Assembly: GCA_022559845.1 (NCBI GenBank) | Contig: JAHNEJ010001450.1 | Location: 1-64,000, forward strand | DNA: 64,000 nt | DNA from: Amorphophallus konjac | Taxonomy: Eukaryota; Streptophyta; Magnoliopsida; Alismatales; Araceae | Direction: 5' to 3' | In this document: positions 12,165 through 23,160 of the stretch, one piece after another | Layout: every line of letters starts with the position of its first letter | How positions within the stretch are numbered: position 1 is the stretch's first letter | The notes under the pieces: model-generated | Told to the model about the DNA's origin: nothing | Seen by the model: the letters and a program-made list of their open reading frames with translations, nothing else | Database searches by the model: none | Translations under genes and position numbers: made by a program

Positions 12165-12812
12165 TGAGCATGCAGTGTATAGACTTGGCCGATGTAATAT
12201 TCAAACCTTGCATTGAGACGCCATAAAAGGATGTACAGACTATAGAAGTGATGCAACAAGATAATGTGTAGACTTCAGCTCGTGCAATGCATGAAGCAAT
12301 GTATAGACTTAGCATATGAATGAGACGCTAAGTGTATAGACTATACTAACGCATGGACCAAGTCTGTATGGACTTGCCACCAGTGAATGTGCAGACTACT
12401 TGCAAGCAACCTGACGATGTATAGACTCTGACGTGCAAGCAACCTGACGATGTATAGACTCTGTATGAGTGACATGCAGTTTGCAACAGGAAAGTATGTA
12501 CATTGAACATGCAATGCATGAGAGACAATGTACAAACTTGTTAAATGATGCACAGACCAATTTATGCACATCAGCTAGAGTATCATCAAGGCATAAGGCA
12601 CTACAATTACCTGATCTGACAGTGCACTGATCTTACCTGTCACTGGTTGACTTTTGACTTGAATTGACTTCCTTTTCATGACCCGTAAGTCATTCTTAAA
12701 AGTTGTTCTGTCAGTTTATCATAAACATCAAGATTATATCATCAAGGATGTAAATCTAATGAGGCATAATATTTGTCATCATCAAAACTCCAGAACCACA
12801 GGGGACACAACA
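12165..12812 (-). mobile_element. Old SIRE-type copia LTR, terminal part
   Basis: Continuation of 365-2195 after the chromovirus. The TGTATAGACTT array runs to about 12560, then comes a tail whose last bases (CATCATCAAAACTCC ... GGGGACACAACA) match the terminus CATCATCAAAACCACATGGGCACAACA-type end of the 20435-30834 LTRs. The end at 12812 abuts gypsy pol codons directly. Whether it was a solo LTR or part of a longer element cannot be told because the other boundary is truncated. Confidence 0.8.
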
Positions 12813-12813
12813 G

Positions 12814-15657
12814 GACCTACCTGGATTGCCTCCCCAGCGAGAGATTGATTTTGTGATCGAGATTGTGCCTGGTACGGGACCTTTATCGAAGGCTCCTTAC
12901 CGTATGGCTCTCGCTGAGTTGAGAGAGTTGAGGGCGCAGTTGCAGGAGTTGCTGGCCAAGGGGTACATTCGTCCTTACTTTTCCCCTTGGGGTGCGCTAG
13001 TGTTGTTCGTGAAGAAGATGGATGGTAGTCTGAGGTTGTGCATTGACTACCGGCAGTTGAATGAGGTGACCGTTAAGAACAAGTACCCGTTGCCACGGAT
13101 TGATGACTTGTTCGACCAGCTTCAGTCTGCTCGAGTGTTCTCACAGATTGATTTGCGGTCCGGTTATTATCAGTTGCGGATTCGAGAGTCTGACGTGGAG
13201 AAGACGGCATTCAGCTGGAGATACGGGCATTATGAGTTTTTGGTGATGCCGTTTGGGCTCACCAATGCCCCCGCAGCGTTTATGGATTTGATGCAGAGGG
13301 TGTTCCGTCCGTACTTGGACCAGTTCGTGGTCATGTTTGTGGATGACATCCTTGTTTATTCGCGGTCTGCTGGTGAGCATGCGTATCATTTGAGGGTTGT
13401 GTTGCAGACTTTGCGAGATCACCAGTTGTATGCTAAGCTCAGTAAGTGTGAGTTTTGGCTTCACGAGGTGCACTTTTTAGGGCATGTGATTTCTGGTGAT
13501 GGTATTTTTGTGGATCCAGTCAAGGTCGAGGCAGTGATGCAGTGGCCGAGGCCAAGGTCCGTGACGGAGATTCGGAGTTCCTTGGGGCTTGCAGGCTATT
13601 ATAGGAGGTTCATTCTGGATTTTGCTCGTATTGCAACCCCGATGACCAGGCTTACGCGGAAGGATGTGTCGTTTGTCTGGACTGGTGAGTGTGAGCAGAG
13701 CTTTATGGAGCTTAGGAGGTTGCTTGCCTCGACACCAGTGTTGGTGTTACCTTCTGGATCGGGAGATTTTGTGGTGTGTACAGATGCTTCCAGGATTGGG
13801 TTGGGTGCTGTGCTGATGCAACACGGTAGAGTGGTGGCTTATGCATCTCGGCAGCTAAAGCCTTATGAGGAGAACTGCCCTACCCATGATCTTGAGTTAG
13901 CGGATGTGATCTTTGCATTGAAGATTTGGAGGCATTATCTGTACGGTGAAAAGTTCGAGGTGTTCACAGACCATCAGAGTTTGAGATATGTGTTCACTCA
14001 GAAGGACCTCAACCTCAGGCAGAGGCGATGGATAGAGTATATGAAGGATTATCACTTCACCCTATCTTATCAGCCGGGCAGGATGAACGTCGTTGCCGAT
14101 GCCTTGAGTAGGACGGTCGTTGTCAGCACCATGATGATGAGGAAGTGGAGGCTCTGGGAACAGGTGCCAACCGTGACATTTAGGCTTAAGGTTCCCCAGG
14201 AGCCGGGGTCAGGTGTTCTTTCTAGCTTGACTGTCACGCCTGCGATTCGTCGCCAAGTGACAGATGCTCAGCATGCAAACCCTGAGTTGCCCCGAATTTT
14301 GGCTTTGGCTGATGTGGACTACGGCGAGGACGGAGCTGTAAGATTATGTGGTAGGCTGTATGTCCCAACCGAGGAGCAGGTGAGGCGTGCGGTGTTACGA
14401 GAGGCTCATGAGAGTCGATACACTGTGCACCCGGGTGCGACGAAGATGTATCGAAACTTGAAGAGGCAGTTCTGGTGGCCAGGCATGAAGAGAGATATTA
14501 CCGAGTATGTGGCCCGATGCCTGACCTGTCAGTAGGTGAAGGCGGAGCATCAGCGACCAGGAGGTACTCTTCAACCTTTGGAGGTTCCCGTGTGGAAATG
14601 GGACCACGTGACCACGGATTTTGTGGTGGGACTGCCGAGGACTCCGAGTGGGCAGGATAGTATTTGGTTGCTGGTGGATAGGCTGACGAAAGTGGCTCGA
14701 TTGTTACCGATCAAGGTTAACTGGAGTGTGTCCAAGTTGGCTCGTCTTTATGTGGAGCGGATCATACCTTTGCATGGAATTCCCATTTCTATTATGTCAG
14801 ATCGAGATCCGCGTTTCACTTCTGGATTCTGGAGGAGTTTCCAGCGAGCCCTTGGCACGGAGTTAGCATTTAGCTCAACATATCATTCTCAGTCAAATGT
14901 TCAGTCAGAGAGGACCATTCAGACGTTAGAGGATATGTTGAGATCCTGTTGCCTGGAATGGCAAGGGAGTTGGATTCACCATCTGCCATTGGTGGAGTTT
15001 GCCTACAACAACGGCTATCATTCGAGCATTGGGATGGCTCCTTATGAGGCATTGTATGGGCGGCCATGACGGATTCCACTCGATTGGTCTGAGGTTGGTG
15101 AGCGTGTTATGACGGGACCGGAGCTGGTGCAGCAGTGCATTGATGTGGTGCATCTGGTCCGTCAGAACATGTTGGCGGCGCAGAGTCGGCAACAGAGTTA
15201 TGCCGATCGGAGGAGGCAGCCACTCTATTTTGCGGTCGGTGACCGTGTATTTCTGAAGGTTTCTCCCATGAAGGGAGTGATGAGATTTGGACAGCGTGGG
15301 AAGTTGAGTCCTCGCTATGTTGGTCCCTTCCTCATCGTGGAGCGCATTGGCGAGGTTGCTTATCTGTTGCAGCTACCTCCTGAGTTTGCAGCGGTGCATG
15401 ACGTGTTCCATGTCTCGATGTTGAGGAAGTTTATGCCCGATGTTTCTCATGTGATGGAGGACTCGGTTTGGCCCGAGGTGACTCCTGATCTATCTCTACC
15501 GGAGTTCCCTATCCGTATTGAGGATCGGCGAGAGCAGCACCTACGAAACAAGGTTATCCCGTTAGTTAAGGTGGTGTGGCAACGACACTATGGTGGTGAA
15601 GCTTCTTGGGAGCGTGTGGACGAGATGCGTCAGCAGTTCCCCTTTTTGTTCGAGTGA
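12814..15657 (+). pseudogene. pol: Gypsy pol (RT-RH-INT-chromodomain), two stops
   Basis: One frame of about 948 codons, cut at its 5' end by the copia LTR and broken by TAG at 14533-14535 and TGA at 15067-15069. Visible parts are reverse transcriptase ([36 protein letters not shown], catalytic FVDD), RNase H ([25 protein letters not shown]), the integrase zinc region ([23 protein letters not shown]) and the DDE core (TTDFVVGLP, SDRDPRFTSGFW, VQSERTIQTLEDML). The usual TDGQ before the last Glu is changed (SQSNVQSE). A chromodomain-like tail follows. The first codons in the window read [10 protein letters not shown], normal for the protease-RT joint, so the copia LTR inserted cleanly into coding sequence. 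Confidence 0.93.
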
Positions 15658-15712
15658 GTACCCCTTTTTCTTCCCCTGTGATTTGTTTTAAATTTCGAGG
15701 ATGAAATTTGTT

Positions 15713-15725
15713 TAAGGGGGAGGGC
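15713..15725 (+). other. Polypurine tract of gypsy element
   Basis: TTAAGGGGGAGGG immediately before the LTR start TGTAATATCC at 15726. Confidence 0.8.
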
Positions 15726-16043
15726 TGTAATATCCCGGACCCTTCGGATCCTTCTTTTTGGGTCTCAGATCTATTTTCTCAAGGATTTTTTTCTCATTTT
15801 GTCAGGAATTATCTTTCGGACATCTTTCGGGTTCGGATCCGTGCGTTTCGGATCAGTTTCGGAGGTCCCGGAACGTGTTCTGCAGTTTCCCGTATTTTTC
15901 CCTGACAGGACCTACGGAACCCCGTAGCGGGTGAATCGGGTCGTTCACCTACTCAGGAATGGTACCACAACGATCAGCGTGTTCCAACGATCGTGGTGGT
16001 ATAATTTCCTATTTTTTGGTATTTTTCAGAATTTCCAGATTTT

Positions 16044-16052
16044 CTATATAAA
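16044..16052 (+). promoter_or_regulatory. TATA box in gypsy LTR
   Basis: CTATATAAA followed about 30 bp downstream by a pyrimidine-rich stretch, the usual layout of an LTR promoter and transcription start. Confidence 0.6.
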
Positions 16053-16627
16053 CCCCTATTTTCTTTTTCTTTTTCCTTTTCTTCTTCTTTCTTCCTCTTC
16101 CTTCTTCCTCCCGTGAGCGACCACCCCCTTCCTCTCTCTCTTCATCCGGTGTGACCGCGGCGGCGCCCCTCCCCGGCTGCAGACGGCAGTGAGGTGACGG
16201 CGTGGCGGCGACGATGGCGGCGAGGTGAACGTGGCGGCGTGTGGCTCGTGGGATTTCATGAAGGAACGAGGGTTCTAAAAGCTTCTTCTTCGCGTTCGGC
16301 GGCGTTTTGGCGGAGCTCGTGCTCCATTAAGGTAGGAAGACGGATCCCCATACTCATCCTGTCGTCCCCCGTGATTTGTAGGCCGAGGAGAGGTTGAGAG
16401 GGCCGTTTTTGAGCCGGGTAGGGTAAAATCCATATTTTGGGGGTTGTGTGTCGATCTATCGTTTCGTCGCGTTTCGGACCGATTTGTGGGCGTAGATGCA
16501 TGCTAGGGGCTATAGGGGAGCTTCCCCCTTGTTTTCCCCCTCATCCGTTGATGATCGGGGCGTGGAACGGGTTTTTGGGTTTATTCCCGTCGGCCTGTTC
16601 TCGGGATGATTTGGCGGTCCTTCTAGA

Positions 16628-17012
16628 GACTGCCAGAGCCTTTGGCGGCCCAGGGTAGGTGCGCCAGAGCCTTTGGCGGCCCAAGGTGGGTGCGCCACAG
16701 GGTACTATTTTGTCGGCAGGTCCCCAGGTCTTCTGGGGGCTACACGATAGACTGCCAGAAGATGTGGCGACCGAGGGTCAGACCGCCAAAGGGTGAGTTG
16801 ACCGTTGATTTCCGACCGTTGGTTTTCGACCGTTGGGAGTTTTTGGGGTGTGGCGGCCGACGGTACGCCCGCCTTATCCTTGTGGCAGACCAAGGTAGGA
16901 CCACCATTTCCTTCGTAACGCAGGGTGTGGCGGCCCATTGTTGGACCGCTACAGTCCCTGTGGCGGCCCAATTCTGGACCGCCAGACTCTGTGGCGGCCC
17001 AAAGGTGGACCG
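16628..17012. repeat. GGCGGCCCA / GGACCGCCA repeat cluster in LTR
   Basis: About ten variants of TGGCGGCCCA and its partial inverse TGGACCGCCA recur at roughly 33-40 bp intervals, including an almost exact tandem pair at 16630-16696. Adjacent copies could fold into GC-rich hairpins. Confidence 0.7.
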
Positions 17013-18191
17013 CTAGAGATCTATGTCCGACCGGAGTTATGTTTTGCCGATTTGAGTCTCGAGTTAGTGGATCTCGATCTACGTGCTTACCCGTGGTCTG
17101 ACTGATGTCGGGCATCATGTGGGGGCCACACGTGAGGGTGCCGTGAGATCTAGGGAGTTGGTGTTTTCGGCTTGTGTCATCGCGAGTCGGTGTCGGTACG
17201 AGGAGCGGCCCTTGTACTTTATCCGATTTAGACGTCATTTTTCGTTGACTAGAGAGTCTACACTTTCAGTGACCCTCCACTAGTCGTAGCCTTCCGACAC
17301 GCGAGTGGTCCCACCAGGGAGTGGTGGCGGGACTACCCTGAGAGACGGTTTTAGACTAGTTTCCGTCGGACCCCACGTCTACCAGCCAGAGTCCGGCTGA
17401 GGGGAAAACCAGTCAGAGGGCCAGACCAGAGACGCACAGTCTGTGTGTGCACACGTGGTTGGGGGCAGTTGGACCCGCGCTGATGAGCGCGACCCCAGCT
17501 AGTCACTTGTTTCGTGGTTACTTGTACGGTGTCCCCGTTCCACCAGGGGTCGAGGGGGGCACCCGAGGCGCGGTTTAAGTCATCAGTGGATGCATCCGGC
17601 CTTGCTTCTAGTGGGTTGGTACTCCTGTCTTTGTCTGGTTGTGACTCTTGGGTTTTCTTTGGCTTTTGACGAGTTGTCTCGATTTTCATACCGTGTGTTC
17701 GGTACTAGCCGTCGTAGTAGCTTGTAGTTACTTTCCGCGTAGTTTCTCGATTTGCGAGGTGGGGACCGGATGATCCCTACTGAACCTTGTGTATTGAGGC
17801 TCATTCCCTGCGTGTTTTCACCGTGTTTCAGGTGAGACAAGGCTTCAGGGGAGCGCTTTAGAGGCTCCACGTGGTTCAGGTGCCCAACGTTAGTTGCCAG
17901 TTGCCAGTTCCGGGGTATGTCCAGCGTAGTTGTACTTTTCTCTTTGGACTATACTAGGTGTGGACTACTATCTTTTTAGACTGTTGTTATTTTTGTGGAC
18001 CACGTAATTTAATTAATGTTATTAATTGCTTCCTACTTAATTCATTTAATTTGCGTAGCTCTGTAATTATTTTAGATTCTTGTGTATCTCCACACCATCC
18101 TTTCAACCCTTCCGAGTCTTCGGGCTCGTGGGTGGCGGTTCGAGATTCGGATTATCGGGCCTTCCCGGTGTTCGGACCTCGGGTCGTTACA

Positions 18192-19450
18192 GCCATCCGC
18201 TAGACCGTCAACGCTCCATAGGGTTTTACTGCAATCCATGTCGTTACTCTATGAAACGGTCCATATCTAGACCGCCAAGCATGCTAAACGGCCCAGTAAT
18301 AGACCATTTGGTTCCTGATTGTATCTAACCCAAGGTTTGACTTTCGGGGTTGGTTTTCTTGAGATCATGGAATTATCTGGACTCTGAATTTATGTTAATA
18401 AGTCAAAGCAAAGATATGAAATATAAGGAATGTACCGTTATGCTGCCAAATTTTATTTATGGCATAACCTAGTTATTAATGCATTCTCTTGAAATCTCTT
18501 GTTCTTAATTGAAGCATTCTATACCTTGGTTACGTATCATGGAACTTTTGTTGAATTTATACATTATTGGCTACATTATTGTTATAAACGTGGAAGTAGC
18601 TTGATTTATACTTGAAGATGCAGTTCGAGCACTGATTGTCTTCAAGGGCTCTATGCTAGTCCCCTCGATTGATGGTCGGAAACATACTGTAAACTATGGG
18701 GTATGATGCTACTGGCGTCGCATTACGCTGGGAGTACTTTCTCTATAAATAAGTGAAATATCCACGGGATATCCACATGAATTTGCGAAGTACTTGCTAC
18801 TAAGTGAAGAGTACTTTCTTGCTTGTTACATTACTTTCTAGTGCATAGCCTTCATGGTTATGAAAAGTACATTCTTGTTACGTTCTTGTTCAGGAAAAGG
18901 CCAAATCGACATTCTTGTTATATACTTGATTAGTCATAGTCTCATATCTCAAGCTTGATCTAACTTGTTACTTTGGCTTTATTCATGTGATTCATCGTAT
19001 CTGCATGATTTATCTTATTCTCTAGAGCTAAAATGCTAATCATTTAAATTTGCCTTCATGTTGATACGAAGATACCTACTGGGCAAGTGTGCTCATTACC
19101 CTACTTTCCAATCTTTTTCAGAAAATTCTAGTGGGACGGATTCTGATTACTCCAGTGATGGATCTGAGAGCGATTGAAGGATACGTGACTCCAGAGAAGC
19201 CTTAGTTACTAAATGTCTAGTCGAGTCATGATGTAATTTTTATTTTATTGAGTCTAGTGGCAAGAGTCAAGATCTTATGTACTTTGGGAATTATTTTATG
19301 AAGGAATAAAATTAAAGGTTTTAGTGAATTATATTGTGTAATTACTCTTATGTGATTGTCTTGCACTCTGATTATATTACTTGCTCGAGGCGTACTAGCC
19401 GACTGTTCACATTCCCGATTGATTTTGCTGCATAATCTCGGGACATGACA
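18192..19450 (+). mobile_element. 3' portion of a second gypsy LTR
   Basis: Non-coding DNA with the features of a Tekay/Del LTR 3' part: the CTACTGGGCAAGTGTGCTCA segment near 19076, an AT-rich region, and the terminus CTCGGGACATGACA at 19450. The 5' part of this LTR is absent, as expected if the element ending at 18191 inserted into it. No duplication can be checked because the other ends are outside the window. Confidence 0.6.
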
Positions 19451-20434
19451 GAAGGCTTAGAAAATAATGGCTGCTCAAGACACATGTTTTTAAAATAAAA
19501 TTCTGAGCTCTCTTTGAATAACTGAAACTTGCTTTAATTGAATATCCATCTATAAAGATCATGGAAAATCTATTTTTCGTATAAGATTGCACAGCATTTA
19601 TCTGATCATCATAGCATGACTTCATGGTATATTAAATGGTGACCTGAGGAAGGGCAGGTCATTCCTGTCTGAAATCTATCACCACGCATGAGAATGTGCC
19701 TCCACCTGGTACCATGAGTCACTTGTTCATATAAGTCATAGGATGCATGATATTCTGTCAAAATATCAATTGTGAAATTCATGCACACTGTGAGGGGGAG
19801 TTGCTAGCTGGTTGATATGTACTTGTGGCTAAGGCTCATTTCTAAGAAAGTACTTCTTGTGCTAATGTCTCTGCTGAAAACTGTTGAAAGAATTCTGATC
19901 TTAATTGGAGTCCTTATAATAGTTTGCTTTGCACATAGACAGAATGCTTGTTTTGTGTGATTTTGTGTACTCATGATTACTTGTTGCCAATTGAGGGTAA
20001 GATTTGAAAGCAATTTTCAAATTGAAGCTTACTATGTGTTTTTCTCTCTAAATGTCATTTGATGCACCTAGTAAGGGGGAGTTTTGAATGAATGACTTGC
20101 AATTGTGACTCTAACTCATTTTTCTGGAAGTATATCTCATGCCAATTGATAAAGTTGAATTGACCATGATTCTCTGCACATGATTCTTGAAAATGTGAAT
20201 CTGTGAAAATGAGCGTATTGACACTTTCTTCTGGCTGCTCAAAGGAATTCTGATTGTGTCGACCCCCAGGGTAGACCCACTTGGATTATGGTGTTGTTCT
20301 ATGATCTTTGAATCAACCCTTGTGCTTAATAACTTGGTTGTAAATCTCTGAAATCTCTACAGTAGCTTATGGCACTTGGTGATATTGTTCGTATGATAGG
20401 TATTGATTCTGAAAACTTGAACTGATGTTCCTCT
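19451..20434 (+). mobile_element. SIRE-type copia 3' internal region, part 1
   Basis: Non-coding DNA with GGGGGAGTT motifs (near 19795 and 20075), the hallmark of the region between pol and the 3' LTR in SIRE/Maximus copia elements. It continues at 30835 after the gag-only element and runs to the polypurine tract and 3' LTR at 32860. No envelope-like or other long ORF survives. Confidence 0.7.
20430..20434. repeat. Imperfect target-site duplication (left)
   Basis: CCTCT before the LTR start at 20435; TCTCT follows the other LTR at 30835-30839. Four of five bases agree. Confidence 0.65.
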
Positions 20435-21734
20435 TGTTAGGGTGCTAGGCCCGGATATAGAGGGGGGGTGAATGTATCCCTCTAGAAAATATAGCCCAAA
20501 TTAAAACTCTAAAGCTCAGATATGCGGAATAAAGACTAATGAGCTTTCCAAGATGAAATGATAAGGCAACGAATGAACAAACAGTTAGACTACACCAATG
20601 CAGCCACCTGAACAACCAGAAATGAAGGCAGAGCTAAACAACCCAAACACACTTAGCAGAATATAATGCTCAAAAATAACTCTCTAGATAATGCAACTAG
20701 CCAAGCATGCACAACCTGTGAATGGGAGGTAGAAGATATGGAGCTAACGCAAGGCAAACCACTGCACAAATAATTTTAAGGTAGTTCGGTCCTCCAGACC
20801 TACATCCACCCCTCACTCCCAACCGGAGTGAGGCTTCACTAGCCAATGCTAGAACCAAGCAGACTCAGTCTGCGAACAAGGTGCTGCCACACAGCTTGAC
20901 CAGGGGAACCGCCTCCCCTCTTCCTCCCAATCGGAGGGACACCCCAAGTGACTCCTAGCCACTTGGAAACCAGAGACTGAAGTCTCTCTTCCTCCAGACC
21001 AGGAGGGAACCCGCTAGTGACTCCCAGTCACCAACAACCAGAGGTCACAGACCTCTCTTCCTCCAACCGGAGGTACCCCTGGACTTACAAGCCACAAGCC
21101 CAGAACCGGAGACAAGTCTCCCTTCTCCTGAATCCACAGGAGGAACCCGACCTCAGTCCAGAGGATCGGAAGTACAAAGCTAACCAGAGAAACAAAAGGG
21201 AAAATAAGGAAACATAAAAAAGCACAGCAACGAAAGCTGGAAATGAAACACAATAGTCGTTCTGGATTTGATCCACGAACAGACTGAACAGGTCTTCAAT
21301 AAACTCTCTCCTCTTCTTCTTCTCTTCCTCTTCTTTCTTCTTCTCAGCTCACGCAATCTTTCTCTTCTGCTCTCACTCTCTATTTTCTTCTCTTTCGCAG
21401 GCTCTCCCTATCTCTTCTCTTTCTCCTTCTTCTTTCTCTTCTTCTCCTTCTGCTCACTGCTTCTTTCACTCTCTACTCTTCCCTTTTTCTTCTTCTTCTC
21501 TTTTTCTGGATCGAAGGGCTTTCTGCTTTCCAGGCTTCTTCTTCGATCATCTTCTTCTGTGGAAGAAGTCTTGTATATATAGCAGCAGCAGCAGGCACAC
21601 TGGGCGCGTGTGGCTTCCACATTTCCTGCCCTAGAAATTCGGATCACGTGGCAGCATCCTGGTATCTCGTCCATCCTTGGATCACGAGCCAGGCGCCAGC
21701 TTCAGGTCACGTGCTCAATGACAGCAATCTGACT

Positions 21735-21995
21735 TGCTGCGTTGACGCTGTCAAGCAATGGCGTTAACGCAGTAAGGCATTCCAGTAAGCCATTAGCTTC
21801 ATCTTTTTAGCTGCTGCGTCGATGCTGCTCAATTGTGGCGTTGACGCAGTTGAATAGCCTGTGAAAGTGAATGCTCCTTTAACTGCTGCGTCGACGCTGC
21901 TCCATTGTGGCGTTGACGCAGTGGAAGATATCGTGAAGGCTTCGTCAACTGATGCGTGGACGCTTTAAGCTCCCAGCGTCGACCCTGTTCCCTTC
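21735..21995. repeat. Repeated GCGTCGACGC / GCGTTGACGC dyads (left LTR)
   Basis: Four or five units in which TGCTGCGTCGACGCTG is followed after about 10 bp by GTGGCGTTGACGCAGT, so each unit can form an imperfect hairpin. Related dyads recur at 22835-22945 on the far side of the TGTATAGACTT array. Confidence 0.75.
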
Positions 21996-22029
21996 AGCAA
22001 CAAGAATGAAGTCATAAGATCTAAGTATG

Positions 22030-22810
22030 TACATTGTAGTGTATATACTTCGAAAGAAACAGTCCAATGTATATACTTCAAGAACTCTAGACAACGGACG
22101 CTGTACAGACTTCAGATGCTTTGAACGCTTGAGCGATGTATAGACTCTGAATCGATAAGGCAAGCTGTACAGACTATAAGAAGGTTGAAGCACTGTGTAG
22201 ACTTGATGAAGATTGAGGCCGTTGTACAGACATGGGGTTCAGCTGAGGATGTATGGACTTTGACGAAGTGAAGCAGTGTACATACTTTGAATCAAACCGA
22301 TGTATAGACTTGAAAGGGCATGGAGTGTATAGACTTGAAGTCTGAAGACAATGTATAGACTTGGTGAAACAAAGTCCAGTGTATAGACTTGGTGAACTGA
22401 CTCCAATGTACAGACTTGAAAGCTCGGGCAGTGTGCAGACTTCAATTAGAAGATGCCCGATGTACAGACTTGAAGATGAGGCGCCAATGTACAAACTTGC
22501 AAAAGCGAAGCCAATGTACAACCTTTGAAAGGCTTGAACACTGCGATGTTCAGACTTTAGCAATGTATAGACTTAGGGTGTAGCTAAAGCATCGAGCGTA
22601 GGAATAGGCCAGAATGTATAGACTTTGAAGGATTTGAACGTGAGGCTGTATAGACTTGGCCCCTTTCCGGATGTATAGACTTTGAGTAAAGGAGGCGATG
22701 TGTAGACTTTGGAAAGTCTGAGCCAGTGTACAGACTCGATGATATGAAGACGATTGTATAGACTTCCAATGGAACGAGTGTAGAGACTTTCAATTGAACA
22801 CTTCAGTCCC
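22030..22810. repeat. TGTATAGACTT motif array (left LTR of gag-only element)
   Basis: About 30 copies of the core TGTA(T/C)AGACTT with spacers of roughly 12-25 bp of unrelated sequence. It is the same family as the array at 1000-2195. It lies in the LTR part that precedes the TATA box in element orientation, so it is positioned like an upstream regulatory region. Confidence 0.85.
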
Positions 22811-23146
22811 GTTGTATGGACTTGAAGATGGAAGCGAAGAGTCGACGCATCAGCTCAAGGAGTTGATGCACTACTGTGTGGACAGAGACAAATATGACTG
22901 AAGGGTCGACGCATCAGCACAATGCGTTGACGCACTGCTGTGGAGACTGTGCAGACAGAGTTTAGACAGAATTAAATAGAGCATGTTATCTGACAACCAT
23001 ATGAACTCCATTCACTTACATGATAAACATGAATTAATCGAGCATATAAAAGACACAGCAAGATGACTCACAGTGATTAACTCACATCAAAAGCCAATCA
23101 TCAAAAACACCATTAAAACCATCATCAAAACTACATGGGCACAACA

Positions 23147-23160
23147 ATCTCCCCCTTTTT
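23147..23160 (-). other. Polypurine tract of gag-only element
   Basis: The minus strand reads AAAAAGGGGGAGAT directly before the 3' LTR, identical in its core to the tract of the SIRE element at 32846-32859. Confidence 0.85.

Larger units (their letters stand above)
12813..18191 (+). mobile_element. Tekay/Del-like gypsy element, 3' half
   Basis: The 3' half of a Ty3/gypsy element with pol from just upstream of reverse transcriptase, a GGGGGAGG polypurine tract and a complete 3' LTR (15726-18191). Its 5' part lies beyond the copia LTR that interrupts pol at 12812/12813 and is not in the window on the left. Integrase ends in the degenerate chromodomain pattern (NKVIPLVKVVWQ, EASWE) typical of Tekay/Del chromoviruses. 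Confidence 0.9.
15726..18191 (+). repeat. 3' LTR of Tekay/Del-like gypsy element
   Basis: 2466 bp beginning TGTAATATCCCGGACC and ending GGTCGTTACA. The ends are imperfect inverted repeats (GGGTCCG...TTACA against TGTAA...CGGACCC). It contains a TATA box, a CT-rich leader tract near 16060-16110 and a GC-rich repeat cluster at 16628-17012. No conserved coding sequence is seen. Confidence 0.88.
20435..23146 (-). repeat. 3' LTR of gag-only copia element
   Basis: 2712 bp, window-left copy, starting TGTTAGGGTGCTAGG and ending GGGCACAACA. It contains the CT-rich tract, GCGTCGACGC hairpin motifs and the TGTATAGACTT array. Confidence 0.95.

Noticed and set aside
15726..19450. A single 3.7-kb gypsy LTR
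   Set aside because: The TTACA terminus at 18191 pairs with the TGTAA start at 15726, and a distinct terminus occurs at 19450, so two LTRs fit better.
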